DNA of 64,000 bases from Candidatus Geothrix odensensis (GTDB lineage Bacteria > Acidobacteriota > Holophagae > Holophagales > Holophagaceae). The notes below the pieces were generated by a model. The model made no database searches. It was not told the origin of the DNA and saw only the letters and a program-made list of their open reading frames with translations. Of the stretch, positions 49,600-58,799 are shown piece by piece. Where the stretch lies: contig JADKCH010000002.1 of the NCBI GenBank assembly GCA_016714685.1, positions 186,001 through 250,000 on the forward strand. Reading direction: 5' to 3'. The translations under genes were made by a program, and so were the position numbers. Position 1 is the first letter of the stretch; the number at the start of each line of letters is the position of its first letter.

Positions 49600-50697
49600 T
49601 CACCTCTTATTCGGCTCGACTGCCGGGCAGCAGGTGACATCAGAGACTTCTTCGACGCTGCCCGGATACCACTTCCCCTTCAGCCACAGGGACACGCTCA
49701 CGAGGCCGATCAGCACCGGCACCTCCACCAGGGGCCCGATGACGGCGGCGAAGGCGGCCCCGTGGGCGATGCCGAAGGTGGCCACGGCCACCGCGATGGC
49801 CAGCTCGAAGTTGTTGGAGGCGGCGGTGAAGCTCAGGGTCGCACTCTGGGGATAGGAGGCCCCGGCCTTCTTGGACAGCCAGAAGCTGACCATGAACATC
49901 ACGACGAAGTAGATCAACAGTGGCAACGCGATGCGGAGGACATCGAAGGGCAGCTTGACGATGGTGTCGCCCTTGAGGCTGAACATCACGACGATGGTGA
50001 AGAGCAGCGCGATAAGCGTCAGGGGGCTGATCCTCGGCACGAAGACCCGGTGATACCAGTCCAGACCCTTGAGCTTGCCGAGGACGAAGCGAGTGAGGAA
50101 GCCCGCGATGAAGGGGATCCCCAAGTAGATGAAGACGCTCTGGGCGATCTGGCCGATGGTGATGTTCACCACGGCACCCTGGAGGCCCAGCTTGGCGGGC
50201 AGGATGGTGGCGAAGAACCACGCGTAGACGCTGAAGAACAGCACCTGGAAGATCGAGTTGAAGGCCACAAGCCCGGCGCAGTATTCGGTGTCGCCCTTGG
50301 CGAGGTCGTTCCACACGATGACCATGGCGATGCAGCGGGCCAAACCGATGAGGATCAGGCCCAGCATGTATTCGGGCTTGTCCCGGAGGAAGAGCACCGC
50401 CAGCCCGAACATGAGCAGGGGGCCGATGACCCAGTTCTGGAGCAGCGACAGTCCCAGCACCTTCTTGTTCTGGAAGACGAGGTGGAGTTCCTCATATTTC
50501 ACCTTGGCCAGGGGGGGATACATCATGACGATGAGCCCCACGGCCAGGGGCACGCTGGTCATGCCGACGTTCCAGGCGTTGATGGCGCGATTGAAGCCGG
50601 GGACACCAAACCCCAGCACCACCCCGAGACCCATGGCGAGGAAGATCCACAGGGTGAGGTAGCGGTCCAGGAAGGAGAGGCGCTTCTGGTCACTCAT
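49600..50697 (-). CDS. acr3: ACR3-family arsenite exporter
   Basis: The 365-residue protein has ten TM helices and the Acr3 hallmark GLARCIAMVIVWND near residue 110 with the essential Cys, and matches the bile-acid/Acr3 transporter fold throughout. It uses proton motive force to expel As(III) made by the arsenate reductase three bases downstream. Confidence 0.93.
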   Translation of the reverse strand: MSDQKRLSFLDRYLTLWIFLAMGLGVVLGFGVPGFNRAINAWNVGMTSVPLAVGLIVMMYPPLAKVKYEELHLVFQNKKVLGLSLLQNWVIGPLLMFGLAVLFLRDKPEYMLGLILIGLARCIAMVIVWNDLAKGDTEYCAGLVAFNSIFQVLFFSVYAWFFATILPAKLGLQGAVVNITIGQIAQSVFIYLGIPFIAGFLTRFVLGKLKGLDWYHRVFVPRISPLTLIALLFTIVVMFSLKGDTIVKLPFDVLRIALPLLIYFVVMFMVSFWLSKKAGASYPQSATLSFTAASNNFELAIAVAVATFGIAHGAAFAAVIGPLVEVPVLIGLVSVSLWLKGKWYPGSVEEVSDVTCCPAVEPNKR

Positions 50698-50710
50698 GCA
50701 GTCCCCCCTT

Positions 50711-51547
50711 TCACGCCGACTTGCGGGCTGAGATGATCATGCTGGTGATGTAGTCGGAAGGCTTGGTGCCCGCCGGAAGGAGCCCAAGCAGGTGATCCGT
50801 CATAGGGTCGTCCACGGGGAGCATGGCTTCCACGGCCTCCCCCTTATCGGTAAAGGCGCGGTCCGTGAGGCCAGACGCCTCCACCATGCTCTGAAGGTTA
50901 GCCAGGAGGGGAGCACCCGAGACACAGCCCACCAGGGCCTCGACACTTTCCCGAACAGCTTCAGGCAGGGGCCTCAGCAGCACCATGTCGGAGATGGACA
51001 CCCGCCCCCCGGGCTTGAGCACACGGGCGATCTCCTGCCAGACCTTGGGCTGGTCCGGGCTGAGGTTCAGCACACAGTTGGAGAGCACCACGTCCACCGA
51101 GGCGTCCGGCATGGGGAGGGCTTCAATCTGCCCCTGGTGGAAGGTCACATTGTTCAGGCCGGTGCGTCGCCGGAACTCGGCGGCGTTGTGCCGCGCCTTG
51201 GCCAGCATCTCCTTGGTCATGTCTACACCGTGGACATGACCCTCGGCTCCAACGCGCTGGGCGGCCAGGAAGACATCCAGGCCCGCGCCGCTACCGAGGT
51301 CGAGGACCACCTCCCCGGCCTTCAGGTCGGCCAAGGCCGTCGGGTTCCCGCAGGACAGGCCGAGGTTGGCCCCTTCGGGGAGCGTTGCCAACTCGGCGTC
51401 CGAGTAACCCACGCCTTGGGCGACCTCTCCAGCGCGACCGCCCCCGCAGCAGCCTGACTGGGGGCCACAGCAGCCGCCACCGATGCTGGCGATCTTGCCG
51501 TAGGCGTCCTGGATTTTCAGGTGGGTGGGGTGGGTGGTCGGTTCCAT
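50711..51547 (-). CDS. arsM: arsenite S-adenosylmethionine methyltransferase
   Basis: The 278-residue enzyme carries the SAM motif DLGSGAGLDVF and the three conserved As-binding cysteines in GLSCGNP, SNCVLNL and VGCVSGA. The N terminus has an extra Cys-rich segment (GGGCCGPQSGCC). It converts As(III) to methylated species, which may then be expelled by the ArsP-type permease encoded opposite. It lies between arsR and acr3 in the leftward operon. Confidence 0.94.
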   Translation of the reverse strand: MEPTTHPTHLKIQDAYGKIASIGGGCCGPQSGCCGGGRAGEVAQGVGYSDAELATLPEGANLGLSCGNPTALADLKAGEVVLDLGSGAGLDVFLAAQRVGAEGHVHGVDMTKEMLAKARHNAAEFRRRTGLNNVTFHQGQIEALPMPDASVDVVLSNCVLNLSPDQPKVWQEIARVLKPGGRVSISDMVLLRPLPEAVRESVEALVGCVSGAPLLANLQSMVEASGLTDRAFTDKGEAVEAMLPVDDPMTDHLLGLLPAGTKPSDYITSMIISARKSA

Positions 51548-51561
51548 GGTGGCTCCCTAGA

Positions 51562-51885
51562 TCAAAGGCAGTTGGTGTCTTTGCAGCCGCCGCCGCAGCA
51601 GTCCTGCCAGAGGTATTCGGTCAGGGCCTTGAGCTGGTCGAAGCGGGCGGCATAGCGGATGGTCGTTCCCTGGCGGGCCGCCGTCAGCAGCCCCGCCTCA
51701 GTGAGGTCGGCCAAGTGATGGCTGAGGGTCGAGGCGGCCATGCCCAGTTGGGTTTGGATCTGGCCCGCTGGAGTTCCTTCCATGGGCCCCTGCACCACGG
51801 CCCGGACCACCGAGAGGCGGCCTGGATGGGCCAGGGCCTTCAACTGCTTGGTGACGTTCTGGAGGGTGGGGTCTGAGTGGCTCAT
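51562..51885 (-). CDS. arsR: second ArsR-family repressor, C-terminal Cys cluster
   Basis: The 107-residue protein has a wHTH (GMAASTLSHHLADLTEAGLL) and a C-terminal Cys group CCGGGCKDTNC that probably binds As(III). The sensor site therefore differs from the CVC type of the first arsR. It leads the arsM-acr3-arsC operon. The upstream 75 bases are AT-rich and contain two ATCAA words, a plausible operator. Confidence 0.9.
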   Translation of the reverse strand: MSHSDPTLQNVTKQLKALAHPGRLSVVRAVVQGPMEGTPAGQIQTQLGMAASTLSHHLADLTEAGLLTAARQGTTIRYAARFDQLKALTEYLWQDCCGGGCKDTNCL

Positions 51886-52033
51886 ACCTCATTATTCTTT
51901 ATTTTCTAAAATATGAAATCAATAACAAAATCAAGGATCCCTGTAACTTCTCTGAACCAGAGTCATCCCCAAAAGGAGTTCAGCCCCCAGGGCGACTAGG
52001 GGCTGAGGTGAATGGTTATCAGAGCCGGGCTGG

Positions 52034-52363
52034 TCAGGCTTGGGGCTTGTGGGTTACGTCCCGCACCCAGGTGAAGGCGGCGACCGTGGCGGGCATACCC
52101 AGGGTGCCTGCGGCCAGGGCCACGACCTGCTCCATCTCCTCCACGGTGATGCCCATGTCCAGGGCCTTGCGGGCGCTGGCGTGGACGGCACCCTCCCGGA
52201 GGGCTCCGATGGACACGGCCAGCTTTACTAGACGCTGGGTCTTGGCATCCAGAGGGCCAGCGGCACCTGCCTCGTGGATGGAGTCCCAGGCTTCGGCCAG
52301 CTTGGGGTAGCGGGCGGTGAAGTCTTTGTATTTCTTGGGCGGGTCTGTCTTCATGCGGGTCAT
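52034..52363 (-). CDS. carboxymuconolactone decarboxylase-like protein
   Basis: The 109-residue protein is an AhpD/CMD-type helical bundle (KLAVSIGALREGAVHASARKALDMGI). The redox CxxC of AhpD is absent, so it is of the non-redox CMD kind and its reaction is unknown. GGAGG precedes the ATG. It is the last gene of the ttrB-ttrA-tatA set. Confidence 0.82.
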   Translation of the reverse strand: MTRMKTDPPKKYKDFTARYPKLAEAWDSIHEAGAAGPLDAKTQRLVKLAVSIGALREGAVHASARKALDMGITVEEMEQVVALAAGTLGMPATVAAFTWVRDVTHKPQA

Positions 52364-52422
52364 TACGCCTCCGTTGAATATCACCCTACCCGTTCGAGCC
52401 CCTCAGGGTAGCTGGGATCAGA

Positions 52423-52578
52423 TCAGGGCAGCTCTTCCGTGATGGCCTTGGATGCCTTCTTGAACTCCTGGATCCCCTTCCCCAGAGACTTCCCCAGTTC
52501 GGGCAGCTTGGAGGGACCGAAGAAGAGCAGCAGGGCCACGCCGATCAGGAGGATTTCTGTCATGCCGAGGTTGCCCAT
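52423..52578 (-). CDS. tatA: Sec-independent translocase TatA/TatE family
   Basis: The 51-residue protein has a short N-terminal TM helix (ILLIGVALLLFF), the FGPSKLPELGKSLGKGIQEFKK hinge and an amphipathic helix, all diagnostic of TatA. It is shorter than housekeeping TatA. AAGGAGG precedes the ATG. It lies downstream of a Tat-dependent molybdoenzyme in the same direction, so it may be dedicated to its export. Confidence 0.93.
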   Translation of the reverse strand: MGNLGMTEILLIGVALLLFFGPSKLPELGKSLGKGIQEFKKASKAITEELP

Positions 52579-52642
52579 GGGGCACCTCCTTATGGAGAAA
52601 GGGGGCACGGATTGAAGCACCCGTGCCCCCTACGTATCAGGA

Positions 52643-55600
52643 CTAGGCTTTCACCTTCACGAGCTTCACGCGGGTGTCGTAGAAGCTGACGCTGCCGCCG
52701 ACCTTGTCGATCATGCAGGTGTTCTTCAGGTAGGGATCCACCCACATGGCGGCGTTGGCGTGGATGCCGCCGCCGCGCTTGGGATCGGCCTTGATCACGG
52801 TGCCGTCCACGGTCATGTCAGCGGCGCCGGTGGCCCAGTGGCCGTGGCCGAGAGTGAAGGTGACGATGCCAGGACGGATGGTCTCGGTGGGCATCACCTT
52901 GCCGATCATGGCTTTGGTCTTCCCATTCTTCAGGTCGTATTCGCCCTTGGGGTTCGTGGCCGAGACCACCTTCACCTTCTGGCCCTTGCGCAGCCCCAGA
53001 CGTTTGGCATCGCTGGTGTGCAGGATGATGGCGTTCTCGGGCATGTGGGAGGTCAGGTAGCTGTTGGCGATGGTGCGGGACTTGGTCATGCGCACATCAC
53101 GCTGGGTTACGAGATGAAGGTCATGGCCCTTGATGAAGGAAGTGGGGGCTTCATCCATGACATTCACGATGGGGACGAAGCGGGCCATGCCGTAGAAGTG
53201 CTTGCCCGTGAAGGCGTCCTTCACCTTCCAGGTCTTCTCCTGATACATGTTCACCTGCTTGCCCCACTTGTTGGCCACCATGTCGCCCTTGAAGCTGGCT
53301 TCCTGGGTGTCGAAGCGGCCACCCCGGTTGAGCACGTAGACGACCTTCTTCCAGCTTGCGCCCGCGATGGCCTGCCAGCGGTCGGCGTCGAACACGGTCT
53401 TGGGCAGGTGCTTTCGGCCCTTGAGGAAGATGTCCACTTCCTTGTCGGAAGCATCCGGCACCGACTCCTTCCCGTCGTGGGCCAGATTGGAGACCATGCG
53501 GAGGTAGAAGTCGTCGGGGCGGCGCAGATCCTGCCCTGCACCAAAAGCATCCTTGCCGAAGCCGGGCAGGCCAAGCCGCTCGGCCAGGGCCAACCACATG
53601 GTCTCGTAGGAGATGGGCTGCATCTCCCCGAAGACCTTGACCTCTTCGTTGGGGGAGGCGATCACGGGCTGACGGACGGGCTGCACCTTCACGGGCATGT
53701 TCGGGTGCGACCCCTGGAACTCCCAGCGTTCCATGTAGTGCAGATCGGGAATGATGTAGTCCGCATACATGGAGGTGGTGCCGATGGTGATGTCGCTGGC
53801 GAAGTAGAGCGGGATCCGCTCCAGGTTCATCAGGGCCTCGATCTGGGTCTGCCCCGCAGGCAGGGCGTAGGTTGGAGAGCCCATGTAGCTGAACAGTGCC
53901 TTGATGCCGTAAGGGTAGGCATCCGCGCAACTGGGGATGATCTCCTCGTAGACATCGGAGGCCAGGGGCCACCAGTTCCGCTTGGCGGGGTAGTTCGCAA
54001 AGATGGTGGAGTCCTCGTATTTCGCATCGTGGCGGATGATCGACAACCCGAACGCCTTCCCGGACTTGGGGGTGAGCTTGGCCAGCGGGAACGGCTGGCG
54101 GTCGGTCTTGCTGCCGGTGCCGTCGAAGGTGGAAGCCACGGTCAGGCCGCCCTTCCAGTCGAAGTTGCCGATCAGCATGTTCAGGTGCATCAGGGTGGAG
54201 ATGTTGTAGAACCCGTTGGTGTGCTGGGCCGGACCCCGGTGCATGTCCACGCCCGCCTTCTTGCCGTGGGAGGTGAACTCCTTGGCCACCTCCTGAATGA
54301 CCTTGGCCGTGCTGCCGCAGAGTTCGGCCCACTGGGCGATGCTCTTCTCCTTGGCGGCTTCCAGCATGAGCTGGAGGGAGGTCTTCACCTTGACGGGTTC
54401 CTTGCCGCCCTCAAGGGTCATGCCGTCCACGAACAGGTCCCCCGTGACGGGGTTCTTGTCGTCATTGGGGTCGAAGGCGACGGGCTTGCCGTCCTTCAGG
54501 GCGACCAGATACTCGAAGGCATACTCCTTGCCGTCCTTGTCCTTCCGCATCTCCTTGGGCTTGAGGCCGATGTCAGAGGCCCGCAGGAAGGCCCCCGGCG
54601 TGCCATCCTTCTCCAGCTTCACCAGCCAAGCGGCGTTGGACCAGGTGGTCTCCTTGACGGCAGCGGCTCCGCCCTTATTGCAGGCGGCCAGATACTTGGC
54701 GTCGTAGCGCTTGTTCTCGAGGATCCAGCGGATCATGCCCTGGGCGAAGGCCGCATCGGTGCCGGGCTTCACGGGGATCCAGCGGCTGCCCTTCGCCGCC
54801 AGCTTGGTGAAGCGGGGGTCCATGACGGCGATCTTCAGCTGGCCGTCCACCATGCGCTGGGTCATGCGGGGGGTGCGGTTGGAGGGGCCGTAGTTGCCAT
54901 CGAAGAGATTGGCTCCCACGAACAGCACGAACTCGGCGTGCTCCAGGTCCACCTGCCAGTAGAACTTCTGGCCGTCTTTGAAGGTGTCGCCCACGTATTG
55001 CTCGCTGATGGCCTTCGAGGCGAAGTAGAGCGATCCCTGGCAGACAGTGGTATGGCCATGGGTGTTGGCCGTGCCGAAGGCCCCGTTGAAGCGGGCGGCG
55101 AAATCCGAGCGCCCGCCCTTCTTGCGGCCCCACATGTAGACGAACTGGTTGTTCTTGGGCCCGAAGTCCGGGTGCTCGGGGTCGATGAGGTGGTGCAGGT
55201 TGGCGGCGTGCTTGGTCTTGAACTGCGCAACGGTCAGCTTCTTCTTGCGGATCAGTTCCACGTCGGAAGCCATGTCCGCGAAGACCTTGGGATCGCGCAG
55301 GCTCCAGATCTCCTTCATGCCGGTCACCACACGGTTTTCTTCGCCGGGAACATGGGCGAAGAGCTTGCCGCCGTTGGCGATCTCATCCATGGCCTGATCG
55401 AAGGGAATGGACTTCCACTTGCCCTCGCCCCGCTTGCCATCCCGCTTCAGGACCTTGCGGATGCGCCAGGGGTCGTAGGCACCCGTGTGACCGGCCTGCC
55501 CCTTGGGGCAGATGCCGCCGTCCACCCGGGCCGCCCGATCCAGGCCCTCGGTCATGGGCAAGTGGGGGTTTAGGGTGAATGGGTTATACGGGCTGCCGTC

Positions 55601-55876
55601 GATCTTCACGGCCACACCATTGATCACTTTCACCTTGATGCCGCAGCCAGTGTTGCAGTTGAGGCACACGCTGTAGAGGGTGTTCTCGGCCTTGGCCAGT
55701 TCGTAGAGTTCCTTCTCGCCGAGTTGCCCGGCTTCGGCCTTTGCCACCAGATCCTGCGCGAAGGACATCTTGGAGGCGGCGAAGGCGCTGCATCCGGCGA
55801 TGGCGCTGAGGTTCATGAAACCACGGCGGGACATCCCCTCCTGGGCTTCGAGGGCTGGGGTCAGCTTCTTAGCCAT
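52643..55876 (-). CDS. molybdopterin oxidoreductase catalytic subunit, TtrA/SrdA type
   Basis: The 1077-residue enzyme has a Tat signal (SRRGFMN near residue 16), a 4Fe-4S motif CLNCNTGC then CPKGQ, and a probable Mo-ligand Cys in GHTTVCQGS. Length and order fit the tetrathionate reductase TtrA/selenate reductase SrdA branch of the DMSO reductase family better than ArrA arsenate reductases (about 850 residues). The substrate is therefore not fixed; the arsenic island keeps arsenate as a candidate. It overlaps the FeS subunit gene by eight bases. No membrane-anchor subunit is encoded nearby. Confidence 0.85.
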   Translation of the reverse strand: MAKKLTPALEAQEGMSRRGFMNLSAIAGCSAFAASKMSFAQDLVAKAEAGQLGEKELYELAKAENTLYSVCLNCNTGCGIKVKVINGVAVKIDGSPYNPFTLNPHLPMTEGLDRAARVDGGICPKGQAGHTGAYDPWRIRKVLKRDGKRGEGKWKSIPFDQAMDEIANGGKLFAHVPGEENRVVTGMKEIWSLRDPKVFADMASDVELIRKKKLTVAQFKTKHAANLHHLIDPEHPDFGPKNNQFVYMWGRKKGGRSDFAARFNGAFGTANTHGHTTVCQGSLYFASKAISEQYVGDTFKDGQKFYWQVDLEHAEFVLFVGANLFDGNYGPSNRTPRMTQRMVDGQLKIAVMDPRFTKLAAKGSRWIPVKPGTDAAFAQGMIRWILENKRYDAKYLAACNKGGAAAVKETTWSNAAWLVKLEKDGTPGAFLRASDIGLKPKEMRKDKDGKEYAFEYLVALKDGKPVAFDPNDDKNPVTGDLFVDGMTLEGGKEPVKVKTSLQLMLEAAKEKSIAQWAELCGSTAKVIQEVAKEFTSHGKKAGVDMHRGPAQHTNGFYNISTLMHLNMLIGNFDWKGGLTVASTFDGTGSKTDRQPFPLAKLTPKSGKAFGLSIIRHDAKYEDSTIFANYPAKRNWWPLASDVYEEIIPSCADAYPYGIKALFSYMGSPTYALPAGQTQIEALMNLERIPLYFASDITIGTTSMYADYIIPDLHYMERWEFQGSHPNMPVKVQPVRQPVIASPNEEVKVFGEMQPISYETMWLALAERLGLPGFGKDAFGAGQDLRRPDDFYLRMVSNLAHDGKESVPDASDKEVDIFLKGRKHLPKTVFDADRWQAIAGASWKKVVYVLNRGGRFDTQEASFKGDMVANKWGKQVNMYQEKTWKVKDAFTGKHFYGMARFVPIVNVMDEAPTSFIKGHDLHLVTQRDVRMTKSRTIANSYLTSHMPENAIILHTSDAKRLGLRKGQKVKVVSATNPKGEYDLKNGKTKAMIGKVMPTETIRPGIVTFTLGHGHWATGAADMTVDGTVIKADPKRGGGIHANAAMWVDPYLKNTCMIDKVGGSVSFYDTRVKLVKVKA

Positions 55877-56621
55877 GGAGCACCTCCAGATTCTTGTCCG
55901 AGATGTAGTAGACGCGGGGCTTTGTCCCCTTCTTCGCCTTGAGGAACTGGGTCTTGTTGGCCTTGATGAGCTGGGCAACCAAGCTGGTCGAATCGTTGGC
56001 GTCGCCGTAGTAGGTGGCCCGCCCGATGCAGGTGGTCACGCACTCGGGCAGCATGCCGCTGCTCAGCCGATGCATGCAGAAGTGGCACTTGCGGGCCTTG
56101 CCGATGGGCGCCTCGTCGGCCTTGCGGTTGCGCTTCACGCCGTATTCATAGGAGGCGGCGGTCTCGTAGCCCTGGGGTGTCGCTTCGTAGAACTTGCCCG
56201 CATCCATGGTCCGGGACGTATAGGGGCACGCCGGGATGCATGATTCGCAGCCAATGCAGGTGTCGTAGTTGATCTTCACCAGCCCGGCGCCGAGGCCCTC
56301 GGTCTCCTTCCAGGTGGCGCGTTCCTTCGGTGTCTGCGGCACCGGGCAGGCGGCGACGCAGGGCGGGTTGTCGCAGTGCATGCAGGGTTTGGGCAGGTAA
56401 GTCCGGCTGGGGGTCGGATACTTCCCCGACTCGAACTCGCCCACGGGGCGGTAGTAGAGCTGGGGTGGAAGCTTGTTCTCCACTTGGCAGGCGATGGTGC
56501 AGCCGTGGCAGCCCACGCACTTGCGAAGGTCGATGACCATGACCCAGCGACGGGCCTTGTCGGGCCGCCGGAGCGAACGCTCCAGGTCCTGTTGCAGGGT
56601 GACAAGAACGTCCTGTGCCAT
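55869..56621 (-). CDS. 4Fe-4S ferredoxin-type electron-transfer subunit, TtrB-like
   Basis: The 250-residue protein has four Cys clusters (CVGCHGCTIAC, CMHCDNPPCVAACP, CIGCESCIPACP, CHFC...C...C) for four 4Fe-4S centres, the usual electron-transfer partner of DMSO-reductase-family enzymes. It has no signal of its own and would be carried out by the Tat signal of the large subunit. AGGAGGG precedes the ATG at 56621; longer in-frame extensions lack a site. It starts the operon. Confidence 0.9.
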   Translation of the reverse strand: MAQDVLVTLQQDLERSLRRPDKARRWVMVIDLRKCVGCHGCTIACQVENKLPPQLYYRPVGEFESGKYPTPSRTYLPKPCMHCDNPPCVAACPVPQTPKERATWKETEGLGAGLVKINYDTCIGCESCIPACPYTSRTMDAGKFYEATPQGYETAASYEYGVKRNRKADEAPIGKARKCHFCMHRLSSGMLPECVTTCIGRATYYGDANDSTSLVAQLIKANKTQFLKAKKGTKPRVYYISDKNLEVLHG

Positions 56622-56701
56622 AGAAACCCTCCTGGAGATGCTGGGGCGACTGGGAGACAATGAATACAGGATGGGGTAGGCGTTTATAGGGTCAAACCCG
56701 A

Positions 56702-56717
56702 TGTGATGGTCATCACC
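56702..56717. promoter_or_regulatory. CRP/FNR-family-like operator
   Basis: TGTGA-N6-TCACC lies 81 bases before the ttrB-like start and about 120 before the divergent Rrf2 gene. The half-sites match the CRP/FNR superfamily pattern with one deviation, suggesting control by oxygen or another electron-acceptor signal. Confidence 0.5.
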
Positions 56718-56835
56718 CGACCCAGACAACCCCTTACGCATACGGTTTTATTGAAGTTCACGGCCCTGTGACCCAAATCTCAATGGGGCCTGTCTTAGTG
56801 GTGTTTCAGCACAACGACACGACCATGGCCCTGAC

Positions 56836-57336
56836 ATGAACCCCCTCCTGCCCCTCTCCCAGTCCACCGGTTATGCCATCCAGGCGCTGTCCTGCCTGGA
56901 GGAGCCGGGCGGCCAGCCCTACCTTGTCCAGGTGGTGGCTGAGTGCACGGGGATCTCCCCGTCCTACCTGTCCAAGGTCATGCAGCGTCTGGCCCAGAAG
57001 GGCCTCATCGTCGCCAAGCGGGGGAAGAACGGCGGTGTGGTTCTCGCCCGCCCTGCCCGCGAGATCACCCTCTACGATCTGGCTGAGGCCGTCGATGGTG
57101 CCACCTGGAAAGACCACTGCGTCATGGGCCTCAAGGACTGCTCGGACGAGCGCCCCTGCGAACTGCATGAGTTGTGGAAGGCCACCCGGGACCCCCTGCT
57201 CGCCCGGATGCGCACGCTGACCCTGGCCGAGCTTGCAGCCAACCACGCGTTCAGCGCCAAGACCTGCCGGTCCCTCCATCAGGGGAACAAGGCTGGGACG
57301 ACCACCTCCACCTGTGGGTGCGGCTCCAAGGACTGA
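56836..57336 (+). CDS. Rrf2-family transcriptional regulator
   Basis: The 166-residue protein has an Rrf2 wHTH (ISPSYLSKVMQRLAQKGLIVAKRGKNGG) and the FeS-ligand region CVMGLKDCSDERPC with three Cys, as in IscR/NsrR-like sensors. A C-terminal CGCGS adds two more Cys. It is divergent from the TtrB-TtrA-like operon, which it probably controls according to redox, NO or Fe-S status. Confidence 0.88.
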   Translation: MNPLLPLSQSTGYAIQALSCLEEPGGQPYLVQVVAECTGISPSYLSKVMQRLAQKGLIVAKRGKNGGVVLARPAREITLYDLAEAVDGATWKDHCVMGLKDCSDERPCELHELWKATRDPLLARMRTLTLAELAANHAFSAKTCRSLHQGNKAGTTTSTCGCGSKD

Positions 57337-57373
57337 TAACCGATGAGGGACGAAGGGGGCGGGACGAACCGGG

Positions 57374-58321
57374 CTAGTGGATCTCCACCGTGAGGTGCAC
57401 GATCTCCTCGTGGATCGAGAGGCACTGCCGCACGGACTGGACCGTCAGGCCGGGGTTGGGGCTGGCCAGTGCAAGGATGCAGGCGTAGCTGCCCTTCCCG
57501 ACGCGCCAGACATGGAGGTCGATGATCTGGGTCTCCTTGCCCCACTCTGGCTGGGTGGCGATGGCCTCGCGGATCTCGTCAACGAGCGGGTGGTTCATCT
57601 CCGCATCAAGAAGGACGCGGGATGAGTCCCGGAGCAGCCCCTTGGCCCAGACGGCCACCAGGATGGCTCCGGCGAACCCCATGACGGGATCCATCCACGC
57701 CCACCCGAACACCATGCCACCCGCCAGGGCGGCGATGGCGAGGACGGAGGTGGCCGCGTCGGCGATGACGTGCAGATAGGCGGACCGAAGGTTTAGGTCG
57801 TGGTGGTGGCCACCCTCTCCGTGCCCATGGTGATGCTCGTGCCCGTGGTCATGAGCCCGCCCGAGGATGAGGGCGCAGGCCACGTTCACGGCGAGGCCCA
57901 GAATGGCCACGATGATGGCCTCGCGGTAGTGGATGGGCTTGGGGTCGAGGATCCGCTCTACGGACCCGATGACCATCCAGGCAGCCACGCCCAGCAGGAA
58001 CAGGGCACTGGCAAAGCCCCCGAGGATCTCGATCTTCCAGGTGCCGAAGGCGAAACGGTGATCCCGGGCGTGCCGCCTTGCCATGGCGTAGGCGAAAGCG
58101 CTCAGGCCGATGGCCACGGCGTGGGAACTCATGTGCCAGCCGTCGGCCAACAAGGCCATGGAGTTGAACCACCATCCGGCCACGATCTCCACCACCATCA
58201 TCAGGGCGGTGATGACCATGACGAGCCGGGTGCCGCGCTCTCCGGCCTGGTTGCCGGAGTCGAAGACGTGGTGATGGATCTGGGGAGTCGAGCTGGATGG
58301 GTTCAAGGGCCTCACCGACAA
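57374..58321 (-). CDS. cation diffusion facilitator with His-rich loop
   Basis: The 315-residue transporter has six TM helices, a TM2 site DGWHMSSHA and a TM5 site HVIADAATS, and a His-rich loop (about residues 155-175: HDHGHEHHHGHG) as in CzcD/DmeF-type Zn/Co/Cd exporters. A cytoplasmic C-terminal domain ends in HLTVEIH. The start is TTG at 58321 or GTG at 58315. It is divergent from the BlaI-like gene. Confidence 0.9.
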   Translation of the reverse strand: MSVRPLNPSSSTPQIHHHVFDSGNQAGERGTRLVMVITALMMVVEIVAGWWFNSMALLADGWHMSSHAVAIGLSAFAYAMARRHARDHRFAFGTWKIEILGGFASALFLLGVAAWMVIGSVERILDPKPIHYREAIIVAILGLAVNVACALILGRAHDHGHEHHHGHGEGGHHHDLNLRSAYLHVIADAATSVLAIAALAGGMVFGWAWMDPVMGFAGAILVAVWAKGLLRDSSRVLLDAEMNHPLVDEIREAIATQPEWGKETQIIDLHVWRVGKGSYACILALASPNPGLTVQSVRQCLSIHEEIVHLTVEIH

Positions 58322-58341
58322 GCTGGGGTGGAGATGTGGTT

Positions 58342-58364
58342 AAAACCGATGACCGGTCGGTTTT
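58342..58364. promoter_or_regulatory. inverted repeat between CDF and blaI-like genes
   Basis: AAAACCGA-N7-TCGGTTTT lies midway between divergent starts (20 bases from the CDF start). It is not the TACA/TGTA-type BlaI box, but its position makes it a candidate operator for the BlaI-like repressor. Confidence 0.6.
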
Positions 58365-58397
58365 CAGATTACACTCCATTTGACGCGCAGGTTCCCC

Positions 58398-58799
58398 GTG
58401 ACTCAGCCAGCCTCATCCCTAACCCTTGGCGACCTCGAAATGGAGGTCCTCGAACAGCTCTGGCGGTTGGGTTCTGGCGATGTGCGGGCCGTGCACATGG
58501 CCTTGAGCAAGGGCCGGGACAACCACCCGAATACCGTCCAGTCGGCCCTGGAGCGCCTGTTCAGGAAGGGCCTGCTCGACCGGGAAAAGCAGAGCCACGC
58601 CTACATCTACACACCCCGGCTGACCCGCGAGGAACTTGCCGCCCGACTGATTGACGAGACCCTTCAGCGGGTGAAGGGTTCCGAGCCCTTGCCCATGCTG
58701 GCCGCCTTCGTGGATTTGGCCATGGGCCAGGACCCGGCGGTGCTCGACGAACTGGAGCAGCTCTTGAAGGCACGCCGCGCAGAACAGAGGGTGCCCTGA
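58398..58799 (+). CDS. BlaI/MecI/CopY-family repressor
   Basis: The 133-residue protein has the BlaI wHTH (LTLGDLEMEVLEQLW then NTVQSALERLFRKGLLDREK). The family is inactivated by a paired M56 membrane protease or, in CopY, by metal. It is followed by the M56 gene with TGATG overlap. The start is uncertain (GTG 58398 or TTG 58380). Its neighbours suggest control of metal efflux rather than a beta-lactamase. Confidence 0.85.
   Translation: MTQPASSLTLGDLEMEVLEQLWRLGSGDVRAVHMALSKGRDNHPNTVQSALERLFRKGLLDREKQSHAYIYTPRLTREELAARLIDETLQRVKGSEPLPMLAAFVDLAMGQDPAVLDELEQLLKARRAEQRVP

Noticed and set aside
52643..55876. arsenate respiratory reductase ArrA
   Set aside because: The protein is over 200 residues longer than ArrA and its Fe-S and Mo-site contexts fit the TtrA/SrdA branch better; arsenic context alone is not enough.
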